Shown here in pieces: positions 35,792 to 43,916 of a stretch of DNA of 64,000 nucleotides. Numbering within the stretch: position 1 is the stretch's first letter; every line of letters starts with the position of its first letter. The translations under genes were made by a program, and so were the position numbers. The notes beneath the pieces are model-generated. The model saw only the letters and a program-made list of their open reading frames with translations. It had not been told where the DNA came from and searched no databases. This DNA comes from Williamsia sp. 1135. GTDB lineage: Bacteria > Actinomycetota > Actinomycetes > Mycobacteriales > Mycobacteriaceae. The DNA is taken from NCBI RefSeq assembly GCF_002095395.1, contig NZ_MJEI01000106.1, forward strand, positions 248,001-312,000. Reading direction: 5' to 3'.

Positions 35792-35920
35792 GACCTCCAC
35801 GGTACCGGCGGTCGGGTCGCAATTCGGATCGAACTCATCCGCTCTCCGCGAAAGCCGACCGGCACTGTCGGCGGGTGAGTGTGAATCGGTCGCCGCCGCC
35901 GAACCTCTACGCTGGGCGAC

Positions 35921-37048
35921 GTGAAAGAGCAGCAGTCTGTTGATCCGGGGCCCGAGCACGGGCAGGGATCCAAGCCAGAGGAAGGGCCGACTCCCAAGGG
36001 TCGCCGCTGGAAGATCGCACCGGGTTATCGGCGTATTGCAACGCTGTTCGTCGCGTTGGCCTTCCTGGTCGTGTTCGTGCTCCTCGGCACCCTCGTCCGA
36101 GTGCCCTATGTGGCGTTGGGCCCTGGACCCACCGTCAACACCCTGGGATCGGTCGACGATCGGCAGGTCGTCGCCATCGAAGGTGAACCCACCGACCCGA
36201 CGACCGGCAATCTTAACCTGACCACCGTCTCGGTGACGGACGGACTGACGCTGTTCCAGTCGATCGGGTTGTGGCTGTCCGGAGATGATGAGCTGCAACC
36301 GCGCGATCGCGTGTATCCGCCGGGCAAGTCCAACGAAGAGGTGAGCCAAGAGAACCGTCAGCAGATGACGGGTTCGGAGAACTCGGCAACCATTGCGGCG
36401 CTTGCCTTTCTGGGGCGTCCCCTCGACCTTGTCGTCGCGGGAGTCGACGACAAAGGACCGTCCGCGGGGCAGTTGCAGCCCGACGACGACATCACCGCGG
36501 TGAACGGGAAGCCGGTGGAGACCTCGGTGGCCCTGCGCGAAGCAGTTGCCGCCCTCGCACCCGGGACCGAGGTGACCCTCGACGTCCTGCGCGCGGGCGA
36601 ACCCGCCACGGCGACGGTCACCCTGGCCCCGAACCCGGACGACGCGAAGAAGGGCTATCTGGGGATCTCGTTGTCGGAGCAGAACGGTGACCCCGACCTC
36701 GACATCTCCTTCGACGTAGGAGAGATCGGTGGACCGTCTGCAGGTCTGATGCTCACGCTGGCGATCATCGACAAACTGAGCCCGGGCGAGTTGAACGGCG
36801 GCGAGTTCATCGCCGGTACCGGCACGATCGACTCGTCAGGCGACGTCGGCGAGATCGGCGGCATCACCCACAAGATGCAGGCTGCCCGCGAAGCCGGGGC
36901 GACAGCGTTCCTCGTGCCGTCCGGCAACTGTGCCGAAGCGAAGTCCGATACGCCCGACGGCCTGACGCTGGTGCAGGTCGACACCCTCGACGACGCCATC
37001 GCGGGCCTGGCCGATCTCCGAGAGGGCCGTACCCCGCCCAGCTGTTGA
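35921..37048 (+). CDS. PDZ-domain, Lon-like (S16) membrane protease
   Basis: A 375-residue protein corresponding to Rv3194c. A cytosolic N-tail is followed by one transmembrane helix (IATLFVALAFLVVFVLLGTL), a PDZ domain (AGQLQPDDDITAVNGKPVET) and an S16 protease domain. The Ser is in EIGGPSAGLMLTLAII and the Lys in EIGGITHKMQAAREAGATAF, giving the Ser-Lys dyad of Lon-type proteases. The protease domain should face outside the membrane. The GTG at 35921 is the only plausible start. Related YlbL-type proteins act in cell-envelope stress or checkpoint proteolysis. Confidence 0.9.
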   Translation: MKEQQSVDPGPEHGQGSKPEEGPTPKGRRWKIAPGYRRIATLFVALAFLVVFVLLGTLVRVPYVALGPGPTVNTLGSVDDRQVVAIEGEPTDPTTGNLNLTTVSVTDGLTLFQSIGLWLSGDDELQPRDRVYPPGKSNEEVSQENRQQMTGSENSATIAALAFLGRPLDLVVAGVDDKGPSAGQLQPDDDITAVNGKPVETSVALREAVAALAPGTEVTLDVLRAGEPATATVTLAPNPDDAKKGYLGISLSEQNGDPDLDISFDVGEIGGPSAGLMLTLAIIDKLSPGELNGGEFIAGTGTIDSSGDVGEIGGITHKMQAAREAGATAFLVPSGNCAEAKSDTPDGLTLVQVDTLDDAIAGLADLREGRTPPSC

Positions 37049-37071
37049 GGTGACCGGGCTGCGGACCGCGC

Positions 37072-37695
37072 TCACTCCTCGTCGGGGGTGTTCTCCAGGG
37101 TCGCGGCGAGCGCCAGCACCAGATTGGGTGCCATGTTCGGGTGCGAGAGCAGTTCGATCGGAGCGTCGTCGTCGGCCTCGACATCGTCGACTCCCGGCGC
37201 GAGCTGCAACAGGCTCAGATTGCGCCCATCACGCAGCACCGCGGCCGCCAGCCGGGCCTGGCGGCTCTCCGGGTGTGCCGCCGCTGCGTTGCGCGCGGCC
37301 TGGTCGGCGGAGTCGGGATCGGCCAGCAGGGGACCCAACGCGTCGTCGAGATCGTCCTCGGCCTCGGGTGGCAGAACGATGATCTCCTGAACCAGCGCGC
37401 AGCCCGCGACCTCTGTCGGCCAGCTGGTCGTGGCCAGTACGTGTTCGAGCTCGGCCATGCCGCTGTCGGGGGAGACCGGCAGGGGAGCCTGCTCGATCAA
37501 CGTCAGCTCTGAGGTGTCGTGATCGTCGACCCAGTCGGGCTGGGTGTCGGCGAGCAAGGCGGTGGGCACCAGGGCGAACAACTGCGGGGGCTGGCCCCAT
37601 CCGGCCGCCTCGACGAACTCGACGACCTCGCGGATCGCGTTGCCCAGGGCGTCGGGGGAGAGCACAGGTGGTTGCGATTCGGTCACAACACACAT
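37072..37695 (-). CDS. PPA1309-family protein
   Basis: A 207-residue acidic soluble protein of the actinobacterial PPA1309 family. Recognisable stretches are WGQPPQLFALVPTALLAD, SWPTEVAGCALVQEIIVLPP and LSHPNMAPNLVLALAATL. ATG 37695 is used; a GTG three codons further in would also work, and neither has a strong ribosome-binding site. It lies between the PDZ protease and the UPF0182 gene, as in related actinobacteria. Function unknown. Confidence 0.8.
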   Translation of the reverse strand: MCVVTESQPPVLSPDALGNAIREVVEFVEAAGWGQPPQLFALVPTALLADTQPDWVDDHDTSELTLIEQAPLPVSPDSGMAELEHVLATTSWPTEVAGCALVQEIIVLPPEAEDDLDDALGPLLADPDSADQAARNAAAAHPESRQARLAAAVLRDGRNLSLLQLAPGVDDVEADDDAPIELLSHPNMAPNLVLALAATLENTPDEE

Positions 37696-37956
37696 AGTGG
37701 CATCTATCGCGGTGTTTCCGGTGCAGCCACCGTCTTCGCAGGCTGTCCGGCCATGATGTTCCGGCACAGGCTACACAAGCTGCGGGCGGCTCTCAGGTAG
37801 TAATCGGTACTGTTCTAGGCGAATGCGAAAAGTTGTGTCGAATCTGACTCGTCTTGCCGCCTTCGACCGCCCAGCACAGGCTGCGGGGCGCCGCAAAGTA
37901 AAGTGTTGGTCAAGTCCGGTTGCGGTGCTCCGGCATAAAATTATGGAGTAACACTC

Positions 37957-40950
37957 GTGGGTATCCGTGGTCCGGCAGCAATGCCATCGCTGTCGCGGCG
38001 CAGTAAGGCGCTGATCGCAACGGCCGTCATCGTTCTCGTGGTCCTGTTGGTGGGTCCGCGGTTCATCTCGATCTACACCGATTGGCTGTGGTTCGACGAC
38101 ATCGGCTATCGGTCCGTCTTCAGCAAGATCATCTGGACGCGGGTCGCGTTGTTCGGCATCTGCGGCGTCGTCGCCGGGCTGATCATCTTCGGGGCGCTGT
38201 GGCTCGCCTATCGCAGTCGGCCCGTGTTCGTTCCGACCAGTGGCCCCGGCGACCCCATCGCGCGCTATCGCACGCTGGTGATGAGCCGCATCCGCTGGTT
38301 CACGATCATCCCGACCGTGCTCATCGGTCTGCTGGCGGGCCTTGTCGCGCAGGGCTCCTGGTCGACGGTGCAGATGTTCTTGCACGGCGAAAGTTTCGGC
38401 ATCAAGGACCCGGAGTTCAATCTCGACGTCGGCTTCTACGCGTTCGATCTGCCGTTCTACCGCTTTGTGCTGAACTTCCTGTTCGTCGTAGTGGTGATCG
38501 CGTTCATCGTCAGCCTGGTGACGCACTACATCTTCGGCGGGATCAGGCTGGCCGGCCGCGGCGGCACGCTGACCAACGCCGCGCGTATCCAACTGGCGGT
38601 CATCGCCGGCACGTTCCTGCTGCTCAAGGCGGCGGCGTACTGGCTCGACCGGTACACATTGCTCTCCAGTACGCGTAAGCAAGAGATCTTCACCGGTGCG
38701 AGCTACACCGACATCAACGCTGTGCTGCCATCGAAGCTGATCCTGATGGCGATCGCCGTGATCTGTGCGGTGGCTTTCTTCGCCGGGATCATCCTGCGGG
38801 ACCTGCGAATCCCTGCCCTGGCAACGGCGATGATGTTGCTGTCTGCGCTCGTGATCGGCGTCGGCTGGCCTGCCGCGATGGAGCAGTTCTCCGTCAAGCC
38901 GAACGCCGCGGAGAAAGAGGCCGAGTTCATCGGACGCAACATTGCGGCGACGAAACAGGCATATGGAATCGGGCCCGATCGGGTGACGTACGACGAGAAT
39001 TGGACGTCTGAACCGGTCGACCCGCAGTTGGTCAACGCCGACGAGCCCACCTTGTCGAACATCCGCATCCTGGACCCCAACATCATTTCGCCGGCGTTCA
39101 CCCAGGTGCAGCGACAGCAGAACTTCTACGGATTCCCCTCGCAGCTCGCCCTCGACCGGTACGAGGTCGACGGTCAGATGCGTGACTTCGTCGTCGCGGC
39201 GCGTGAGCTCGATCCGAGCCGTTTCGAGGCGAACCAGCAGAACTGGTTGAACAAGCACACCGTGTACACCCACGGAAACGGCTTCATCGCCGCGCCTGCG
39301 AACCAGGTCAACGAAGCGGTCTCGAACGAAGATGACGTCGCCAGTGGCGGCGGCGAGCCGGTGTTCTATGTGAGCGACCTCCGCAATTACGAGAGCGACG
39401 ACTACAAGGCAAATGCGCCCATCAAGGTGACGCAGCCCCGAATCTACTTCGGCGAGCTCATCTCGAAGGTCAATCCCGACTACGCGATCGTCGGTTCGGA
39501 CAACGGCGAGAGCCGCGAGTTCGACACCCCGGACTCGACCTACACGTACTCCGGTGAAGCCGGTGTGCCGCTGTCGAATTGGTTCAACAAGTTTGCGTAC
39601 GCGGTGAAGTACACCGAGCGCAACCTGTTGCTGTCGGGCGCCATCAACAACGACTCGAAGATCATCTACAACCGTGATCCGCGAGACCGCGTCGAGAAGG
39701 CAGCGCCGTGGCTGACCGTTGATTCGAAGACCTATCCGGCCGTGATGGATGACGGCTCGGTCAAGTGGATCGTCGACGGCTACACCACGCTCGACGCGTT
39801 CCCGTACGCGCAGTCGACATCGCTGGAAGACGCGACAACCGATGCGCAGCAACTGAATCAAGGGCAGACCGGCCGAACCCAGGTCAACAAGCAGGTGTCG
39901 TATGTACGCAACTCCGTGAAGGCGACGGTCGATGCGTATTCCGGCGAGGTCAAGCTCTATCAGTTCGACGACAAGGATCCGGTCCTCAAGACGTGGATGA
40001 AGGTGTTCCCCGGCAGCGTCGAACCGAAGTCCGAGTTCGACAAACTCAACGATCTGAAGGAACACGTCCGGTATCCGGAGGATCTGTTCAAGATCCAGCG
40101 CGAGCTGTTGACCAAGTACCACGTGGACAACCCGCAGACGTTCTTCCAGGGCGACGCCTTCTGGTCGGTTCCGAGCGATCCGACCGACAGTGCCGCGGTC
40201 ACGCAGGGGCTCGATCAGCCGCCGTACTACTTCGTGGCATCTGATCCGGAGACGGGGAAGCCGTCCTTCCAGCTCACCGCCGTGTTGAACGTCTTGAAGC
40301 AGGAGTTCATGGCGTCCTATCTGACGGTGTCGTCGGACCCCGGCAACTACGGCCGGATCACGGTGAAGGACTTGCCTGCCACACCGCAGCGTGAGGGCCC
40401 GAAGCAGGTGTTCAGCGCGATGGAGACCGACGGGCGGGTGGCCGAGAGTCGAAAGAACCTCGAGAACACGGCTGACGTGACCTTCGGCAACCTGCTGACG
40501 CTGCCGGTGGGCGACAACGGCATCCTGAACGTGGTGCCCATGTACGCACAGGCGAAGAGCACCGCGGGCACCTTCCCGAGGCTGTTCCGCGTCATCGTGC
40601 GCTACGACGGCAAGATCGGTTACGCGCCGACGGTTGCGGGCGCTCTGGCCGGGGTAGGGATCGATCCCTCACGGGTGACCCAGATACCGGGTGCCGAGGG
40701 CGTTCCGCCGGCGGGATCTGACCCGGTGCCGGGTCAGACCGAGCAGCAGGGGCAAACCCCGCCGCCGGCGTCCGGCAATGCACCTGCGGTTCCCGCGTCA
40801 CCGCAACGCGACGCGGTCGTCCAGAAGATGGACGCTGCGCTGAACGCGATGGAGGAGGCGCTGAAGTCAGGCAACTTCACCGCGTACGGTCAGGCCCAGA
40901 CGGACCTGCAAGCTGCAGTCCAAGAATATGAGGCATTGCCCACGAGTTAG
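37957..40950 (+). CDS. UPF0182 family membrane protein
   Basis: A 997-residue protein of the UPF0182 family (Rv3193c). About seven transmembrane helices lie in the first 300 residues (for example ALIATAVIVLVVLLVGPRFI, FVVVVIAFIVSLVTHYIF), followed by a large extracytoplasmic region and a Pro/Gln-rich segment before a helical C-terminus. The GTG start has GGAG eight bases upstream. The family segment WLWFDDIGYRSVFSKIIWTR is intact near residue 45. The function is not established. The 261-bp upstream gap should contain its promoter. Confidence 0.92.
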   Translation: MGIRGPAAMPSLSRRSKALIATAVIVLVVLLVGPRFISIYTDWLWFDDIGYRSVFSKIIWTRVALFGICGVVAGLIIFGALWLAYRSRPVFVPTSGPGDPIARYRTLVMSRIRWFTIIPTVLIGLLAGLVAQGSWSTVQMFLHGESFGIKDPEFNLDVGFYAFDLPFYRFVLNFLFVVVVIAFIVSLVTHYIFGGIRLAGRGGTLTNAARIQLAVIAGTFLLLKAAAYWLDRYTLLSSTRKQEIFTGASYTDINAVLPSKLILMAIAVICAVAFFAGIILRDLRIPALATAMMLLSALVIGVGWPAAMEQFSVKPNAAEKEAEFIGRNIAATKQAYGIGPDRVTYDENWTSEPVDPQLVNADEPTLSNIRILDPNIISPAFTQVQRQQNFYGFPSQLALDRYEVDGQMRDFVVAARELDPSRFEANQQNWLNKHTVYTHGNGFIAAPANQVNEAVSNEDDVASGGGEPVFYVSDLRNYESDDYKANAPIKVTQPRIYFGELISKVNPDYAIVGSDNGESREFDTPDSTYTYSGEAGVPLSNWFNKFAYAVKYTERNLLLSGAINNDSKIIYNRDPRDRVEKAAPWLTVDSKTYPAVMDDGSVKWIVDGYTTLDAFPYAQSTSLEDATTDAQQLNQGQTGRTQVNKQVSYVRNSVKATVDAYSGEVKLYQFDDKDPVLKTWMKVFPGSVEPKSEFDKLNDLKEHVRYPEDLFKIQRELLTKYHVDNPQTFFQGDAFWSVPSDPTDSAAVTQGLDQPPYYFVASDPETGKPSFQLTAVLNVLKQEFMASYLTVSSDPGNYGRITVKDLPATPQREGPKQVFSAMETDGRVAESRKNLENTADVTFGNLLTLPVGDNGILNVVPMYAQAKSTAGTFPRLFRVIVRYDGKIGYAPTVAGALAGVGIDPSRVTQIPGAEGVPPAGSDPVPGQTEQQGQTPPPASGNAPAVPASPQRDAVVQKMDAALNAMEEALKSGNFTAYGQAQTDLQAAVQEYEALPTS

Positions 40951-41038
40951 CGTTTACGCAGCTCAAGGCAGGTGAGCGGCGTTACAGGCGAGCGATTTGC
41001 AGATCGGATACGCCCGCATGTAACGTTGTGTTCACCGC

Positions 41039-41112
41039 CGCGGGGTGGAGCAGCTCGGTAGCTCGCTGGGCTCATAACCCAGAGGTCGCAGGTTCAAATC
41101 CTGTCCCCGCTA
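41039..41112 (+). tRNA. tRNA-fMet (CAT), copy 1
   Basis: A 74-base tRNA with anticodon CAT in GGGCTCATAACCC. The three consecutive G-C pairs of the anticodon stem and the unpaired first position (C1 opposite T72) identify it as the initiator. CCA is not encoded. The T-loop GGTTCAAATCC is standard. A 17-bp hairpin follows. Confidence 0.96.
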
Positions 41113-41119
41113 CGAAGGT

Positions 41120-41156
41120 CAAGAGGCCCTCGAGACATAGTCTCGAGGGCCTCTTG
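41120..41156 (+). terminator. Terminator after tRNA-fMet copy 1
   Basis: Perfect 17-bp arms (41120-41136 and 41140-41156) with a three-base loop, eight bases after the tRNA. The following sequence (CGTTGC) is only weakly T-rich. Confidence 0.8.
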
Positions 41157-41170
41157 CGTTGCACGTGTAG

Positions 41171-41308
41171 TTCCTCCGGTTGGCGCTAGATCCTCCGGCT
41201 GCAACGGGAGGAACTCGCCGAAGTCGGAGGATCTAGCAATTCCTCCGGTTCCCGCTACTTCCTCCGGTTGCAACCGGAGGAAGTCCCGAAAGTCGGAGGA
41301 TATGAGGG
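41171..41308. repeat. Two 69-bp imperfect tandem repeats between the tRNA genes
   Basis: Units 41171-41239 and 41240-41308 each begin TTCCTCCGGTT and contain internal palindromes pairing TCCTCCGG with CCGGAGGA or GGAGGA. They also share AAGTCGGAGGAT near the end. No coding potential. Confidence 0.85.
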
Positions 41309-41353
41309 CGTTTCGACTTCTGTGCCGCCTCCATGTAACGTTGTGTTCACCGC

Positions 41354-41427
41354 CGCGGGGTGGAGCAGCTCGGTAGCTCGCTGGGCTCATAACCCAGAGG
41401 TCGCAGGTTCAAATCCTGTCCCCGCTA
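41354..41427 (+). tRNA. tRNA-fMet (CAT), copy 2
   Basis: Identical to copy 1 across all 74 bases, with the same initiator features. Its -10-like TAACGT is part of the duplicated segment; the -35 region differs, so expression may differ. A separate hairpin terminator follows. Confidence 0.96.
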
Positions 41428-41433
41428 CGAAAT

Positions 41434-41470
41434 GAAAACCCGCGTCCTGCTTGCAGGGCGCGGGTTTTCT
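41434..41470 (+). terminator. Terminator after tRNA-fMet copy 2
   Basis: GAAAACCCGCGTCCTGC (41434-41450) pairs with 41453-41469 with one G-U, then TGTGTTG. The TTTT in the second arm makes this the stronger of the two tRNA terminators. Confidence 0.8.
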
Positions 41471-41490
41471 GTGTTGCGAGGCATTACATC

Positions 41491-41763
41491 TCAGGTCGGA
41501 TCCTCATGGGTGACCGCCTTGTACCCGCGCGCGGCTGCGCGGTCGATGGCGGCCCGGACCAATCCGACGATCAATCCCTGGATGGCAGCTGCCGCGAACA
41601 CCTCCGTGTTCGAGCGGCTGAGATCGCTCGGCCGCGGCGCTTTCGCGTCGTTGTCGCCGAGGCGCTTCCACACCTGGCCGAAGACCGCAGTCGCGGCGAG
41701 GCCGCCGACCACTCCGCTGGCGATCGACAGGGGCTTGTACATGGTTTTCGATACGGCGGTCAT
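41491..41763 (-). CDS. DUF4235 small membrane protein
   Basis: A 90-residue protein with two short hydrophobic segments (LSIASGVVGGLAATAVFGQV, FAAAAIQGLIVGLVRAAID) and the connecting VWKRLGDNDAKAP typical of DUF4235. Its ATG overlaps the stop of the DUF3618 gene by four bases. It is the last gene of a three-gene membrane operon. Function unknown. Confidence 0.85.
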   Translation of the reverse strand: MTAVSKTMYKPLSIASGVVGGLAATAVFGQVWKRLGDNDAKAPRPSDLSRSNTEVFAAAAIQGLIVGLVRAAIDRAAARGYKAVTHEDPT

Positions 41764-42038
41764 ATCTTTCCTTTCGAACGGCGACGACGACGCAGGAGCA
41801 CGATCGCGATGATGGCGACGACGCCCGCGGCACCGAAGGCGGCCAGGGGCTGCTGATTCTCTATGGCCTTCACCTGCGCGGTGTGCGCGGTGTCGGCGGC
41901 GGCCGACTTCACCCGGGTGGGTACATCGAGCTTCTGGGCGAGCGCTTCGACGGTCTCGGCCAGCTCGGCGCGCTGTTGCTCCACAGGCGGTGGGGGAGTC
42001 TGATCGTCCGCAGGGTCGGTAGGTGTGGGTTCGGTCAT
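41760..42038 (-). CDS. DUF3618 small membrane protein
   Basis: A 92-residue protein. A proline-rich N-terminus leads into RAELAETVEALAQKLDVPTR, the signature segment of DUF3618, then one C-terminal transmembrane helix (FGAAGVVAIIAIVLL) ending in an RRRRRSK tail. It is translationally coupled on both sides: its start overlaps the upstream stop by one base and its stop overlaps the next start. Function unknown. Confidence 0.85.
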   Translation of the reverse strand: MTEPTPTDPADDQTPPPPVEQQRAELAETVEALAQKLDVPTRVKSAAADTAHTAQVKAIENQQPLAAFGAAGVVAIIAIVLLRRRRRSKGKI

Positions 42039-42433
42039 CACAGGGCCTCTCGGACGGTCGCAACGTCGGTCTGGACGCTGCGGACGGTGGCTTGCGGTGC
42101 CGGCGGGACGGCGCTCTTCGCACGGGCTGCCCCGATCGCTGCGACCACGCCGCCGACGACCAACAGCACTGCGGCGACGATGAGAGCCGCGAGCCACCCG
42201 GACACAGCAGTTGCCAGACCCAGAACGGCGGCGGCAACAAGGGTGCCGAGCCCGAAGAGCAGCAGGAGTGCACCGGCACCCGAGATCCCGATACCCACTC
42301 CGAGGCGCGTGCCCTTCGATTTCACTTCGTCGAGGGCATTGCTCACCTCGGTCTTGACGAGCGTAGAAGTCTGCTCCGACAATCGCTCGATCAATTGCAC
42401 GGTCGACAGATCGGTCGGTGGCGTATCGCTCAC
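42038..42433 (-). CDS. Holin-X/DUF1469-like membrane protein
   Basis: A 131-residue protein with an amphipathic N-terminal helix (QLIERLSEQTSTLVKTEVSN) and two transmembrane helices (ISGAGALLLLFGLGTLVAAA, AALIVAAVLLVVGGVVAAIG), as in the actinobacterial holin-X/phage-holin-3 superfamily. The GTG at 42433 has GAGG five bases upstream. Despite the family name these are chromosomal envelope proteins and nothing phage-related is nearby. First gene of the operon with DUF3618 and DUF4235. Confidence 0.82.
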   Translation of the reverse strand: MSDTPPTDLSTVQLIERLSEQTSTLVKTEVSNALDEVKSKGTRLGVGIGISGAGALLLLFGLGTLVAAAVLGLATAVSGWLAALIVAAVLLVVGGVVAAIGAARAKSAVPPAPQATVRSVQTDVATVREAL

Positions 42434-42520
42434 GATTCCTCCTCTGGTCTCACGGTCTCCGGGAGTGATACCCACGTCCGTAACCGGACAAACTGTGGGG
42501 CGGAGCGCCGAACTGTGAGA

Positions 42521-43693
42521 TCAGAGGGCCGCGGCAGCAGGCTTTTTCATCTTTCGCACGGTCTTGCCGTCGGCGTACTGGCCCAGCGCGGTCATCACCC
42601 ACCCCGAAGGTTCTCGGACCATCTTGCACATCAGCACACCCGTGCTCGGGTTCGAGTCGGACAGTTCGAATCGAACCATCTCTTCTCTGGTGCCCGCATC
42701 GACCAACCGGCAGAACGCGCGCTGCACGTCGGTGAATTTCTGCCCGGAGAACGAGTTGACCGTGAACACCAGGCCGACGACTTCCGCGGGCAGTCGGCCC
42801 AGATCGACGGTGATCATCTCGTCGTCACCTTCCCCGGCCCCGGTCAGATTGTCGCCCGAATGGGCCACGGCACCATCGAGAATCGACAGTTTGAGGAACC
42901 AGCAGGTGGCCACGACCTTGCGCGCGGCGTCGAAGGCGATACAGGACGCATCGAGGTCGATCCTCGCCCGGCCGGGCGCAGGATCCCAGCCCAGTCCCAT
43001 CTGCACCTTGTTCTGCAGCGGCTTGCCGAACTTGGTCAGCAGCACAGATTGCTGCTTGCGGAGCACCACCCGGCCCTTGTCCAGGTTGGGTCGGTAGTCG
43101 GCCGCCGGCGCCGGTGGGCCGGCGGGCGCGGGCGGCGTGGCCGCGGGTGCAGGTGGCGGCACGACAGGTGGTGGAGCTGCCGGTTCGTCGTCGATGGTGA
43201 TGCCGAAATCAGTTGCGATCCCGGCCAATCCGTTGGCATACCCCTGTCCGACCGCCCGCACCTTCCAGTCGGCGCCCCGCCGGTAGACCTCGAAGACGAC
43301 CAGTGCGGTCTCGGCTGAGAGGTTGGCCGGGGTGAATGCCACCTGGCGGTCGCCGGACGCGATGTCGACGAGTTCGGCCACCGGGTTCACCCCGGTGAAG
43401 GTGGTGGTCGGCGGATCGAGACTCGCGGTGATCACGACCTTGTCGATCGACGTCGGGAGAGACGCCGGGGCGATGACGACCGCGTCCGGTGAGGACGCGG
43501 TGCCGGGGACGTGTCGCACCCCGGGGCCGATGGGCGCGTTGAAGAAGATGAGGTCGGCGTCCGAGCGCACCTTGCCCGCGGGAGTGAGCAGGAGCGCCGA
43601 GACGTCGAGGTGGCGACCGGAGGCGCTGACCTCGATCCGGAACTCCGACGAGGTGATCGGGGTGTTGGCGCCGGCCGTCATCGAGATGCTCAT
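42521..43693 (-). CDS. Two-domain TerD-family protein
   Basis: A 390-residue cytosolic protein. The first TerD domain (about 1-170) starts MSISMTAGANTPI and contains ADLIFFNAPIGPGVRHVPG and ALVVFEVYRRGADWKVRAVG. A Pro/Ala linker of about 40 residues leads to a second TerD domain with GWDPAPGRARIDLDASCIAF and EGDDEMITVDLGRLPAEVVG. TerD domains bind calcium through acidic residues; SGDNLTGAGEGDDE looks like such a site. ATG 43693 was chosen since the frame upstream is unlike the family. No other ter genes are nearby. Tellurite or stress roles are family-level guesses. Confidence 0.88.
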   Translation of the reverse strand: MSISMTAGANTPITSSEFRIEVSASGRHLDVSALLLTPAGKVRSDADLIFFNAPIGPGVRHVPGTASSPDAVVIAPASLPTSIDKVVITASLDPPTTTFTGVNPVAELVDIASGDRQVAFTPANLSAETALVVFEVYRRGADWKVRAVGQGYANGLAGIATDFGITIDDEPAAPPPVVPPPAPAATPPAPAGPPAPAADYRPNLDKGRVVLRKQQSVLLTKFGKPLQNKVQMGLGWDPAPGRARIDLDASCIAFDAARKVVATCWFLKLSILDGAVAHSGDNLTGAGEGDDEMITVDLGRLPAEVVGLVFTVNSFSGQKFTDVQRAFCRLVDAGTREEMVRFELSDSNPSTGVLMCKMVREPSGWVMTALGQYADGKTVRKMKKPAAAAL

Positions 43694-43916
43694 CTGGGTC
43701 CGCTCCGGGTGGTGTGGTGTCCACCGGTTGTCCGGTGACCTCGGTGTCGAAGCTACCGACATGACCGAAACGCCGGGGCCGCTCGCGCAATTCGGTATCG
43801 ACCCGAAATCGGACGAGTCGGACATCGAAGTACTCCGCGATCGCCGGTGCGCTGGACTACCGCTACTGTCCTGATTCATCTCGTAACTCCACCTGCCAAG
43901 ACATGGGAGGGCTGCT

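Larger units (their letters stand above)
41017..41431 (+). repeat. Tandem duplication of a tRNA-fMet cassette
   Basis: A 100-bp segment (41017-41116) recurs identically at 41332-41431, 315 bp apart. Each copy begins just before TAACGT, a likely -10 element, and contains the entire tRNA gene. The -35 regions and downstream terminators differ, so only the -10 and tRNA body were duplicated or kept alike. Confidence 0.95.

Noticed and set aside
37771-40122. Long minus-strand open frame (783 codons) opposite the UPF0182 gene
   Set aside because: It is the low-stop complementary frame of a high-GC gene; the composition is His/Arg/Asp/Val-rich without domains, while the plus strand has clear membrane helices and family motifs.
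42038-42433. Prophage remnant, from the holin-like gene
   Set aside because: No integrase, capsid or tail genes or attachment repeats nearby; holin-X proteins are common chromosomal genes in actinobacteria.
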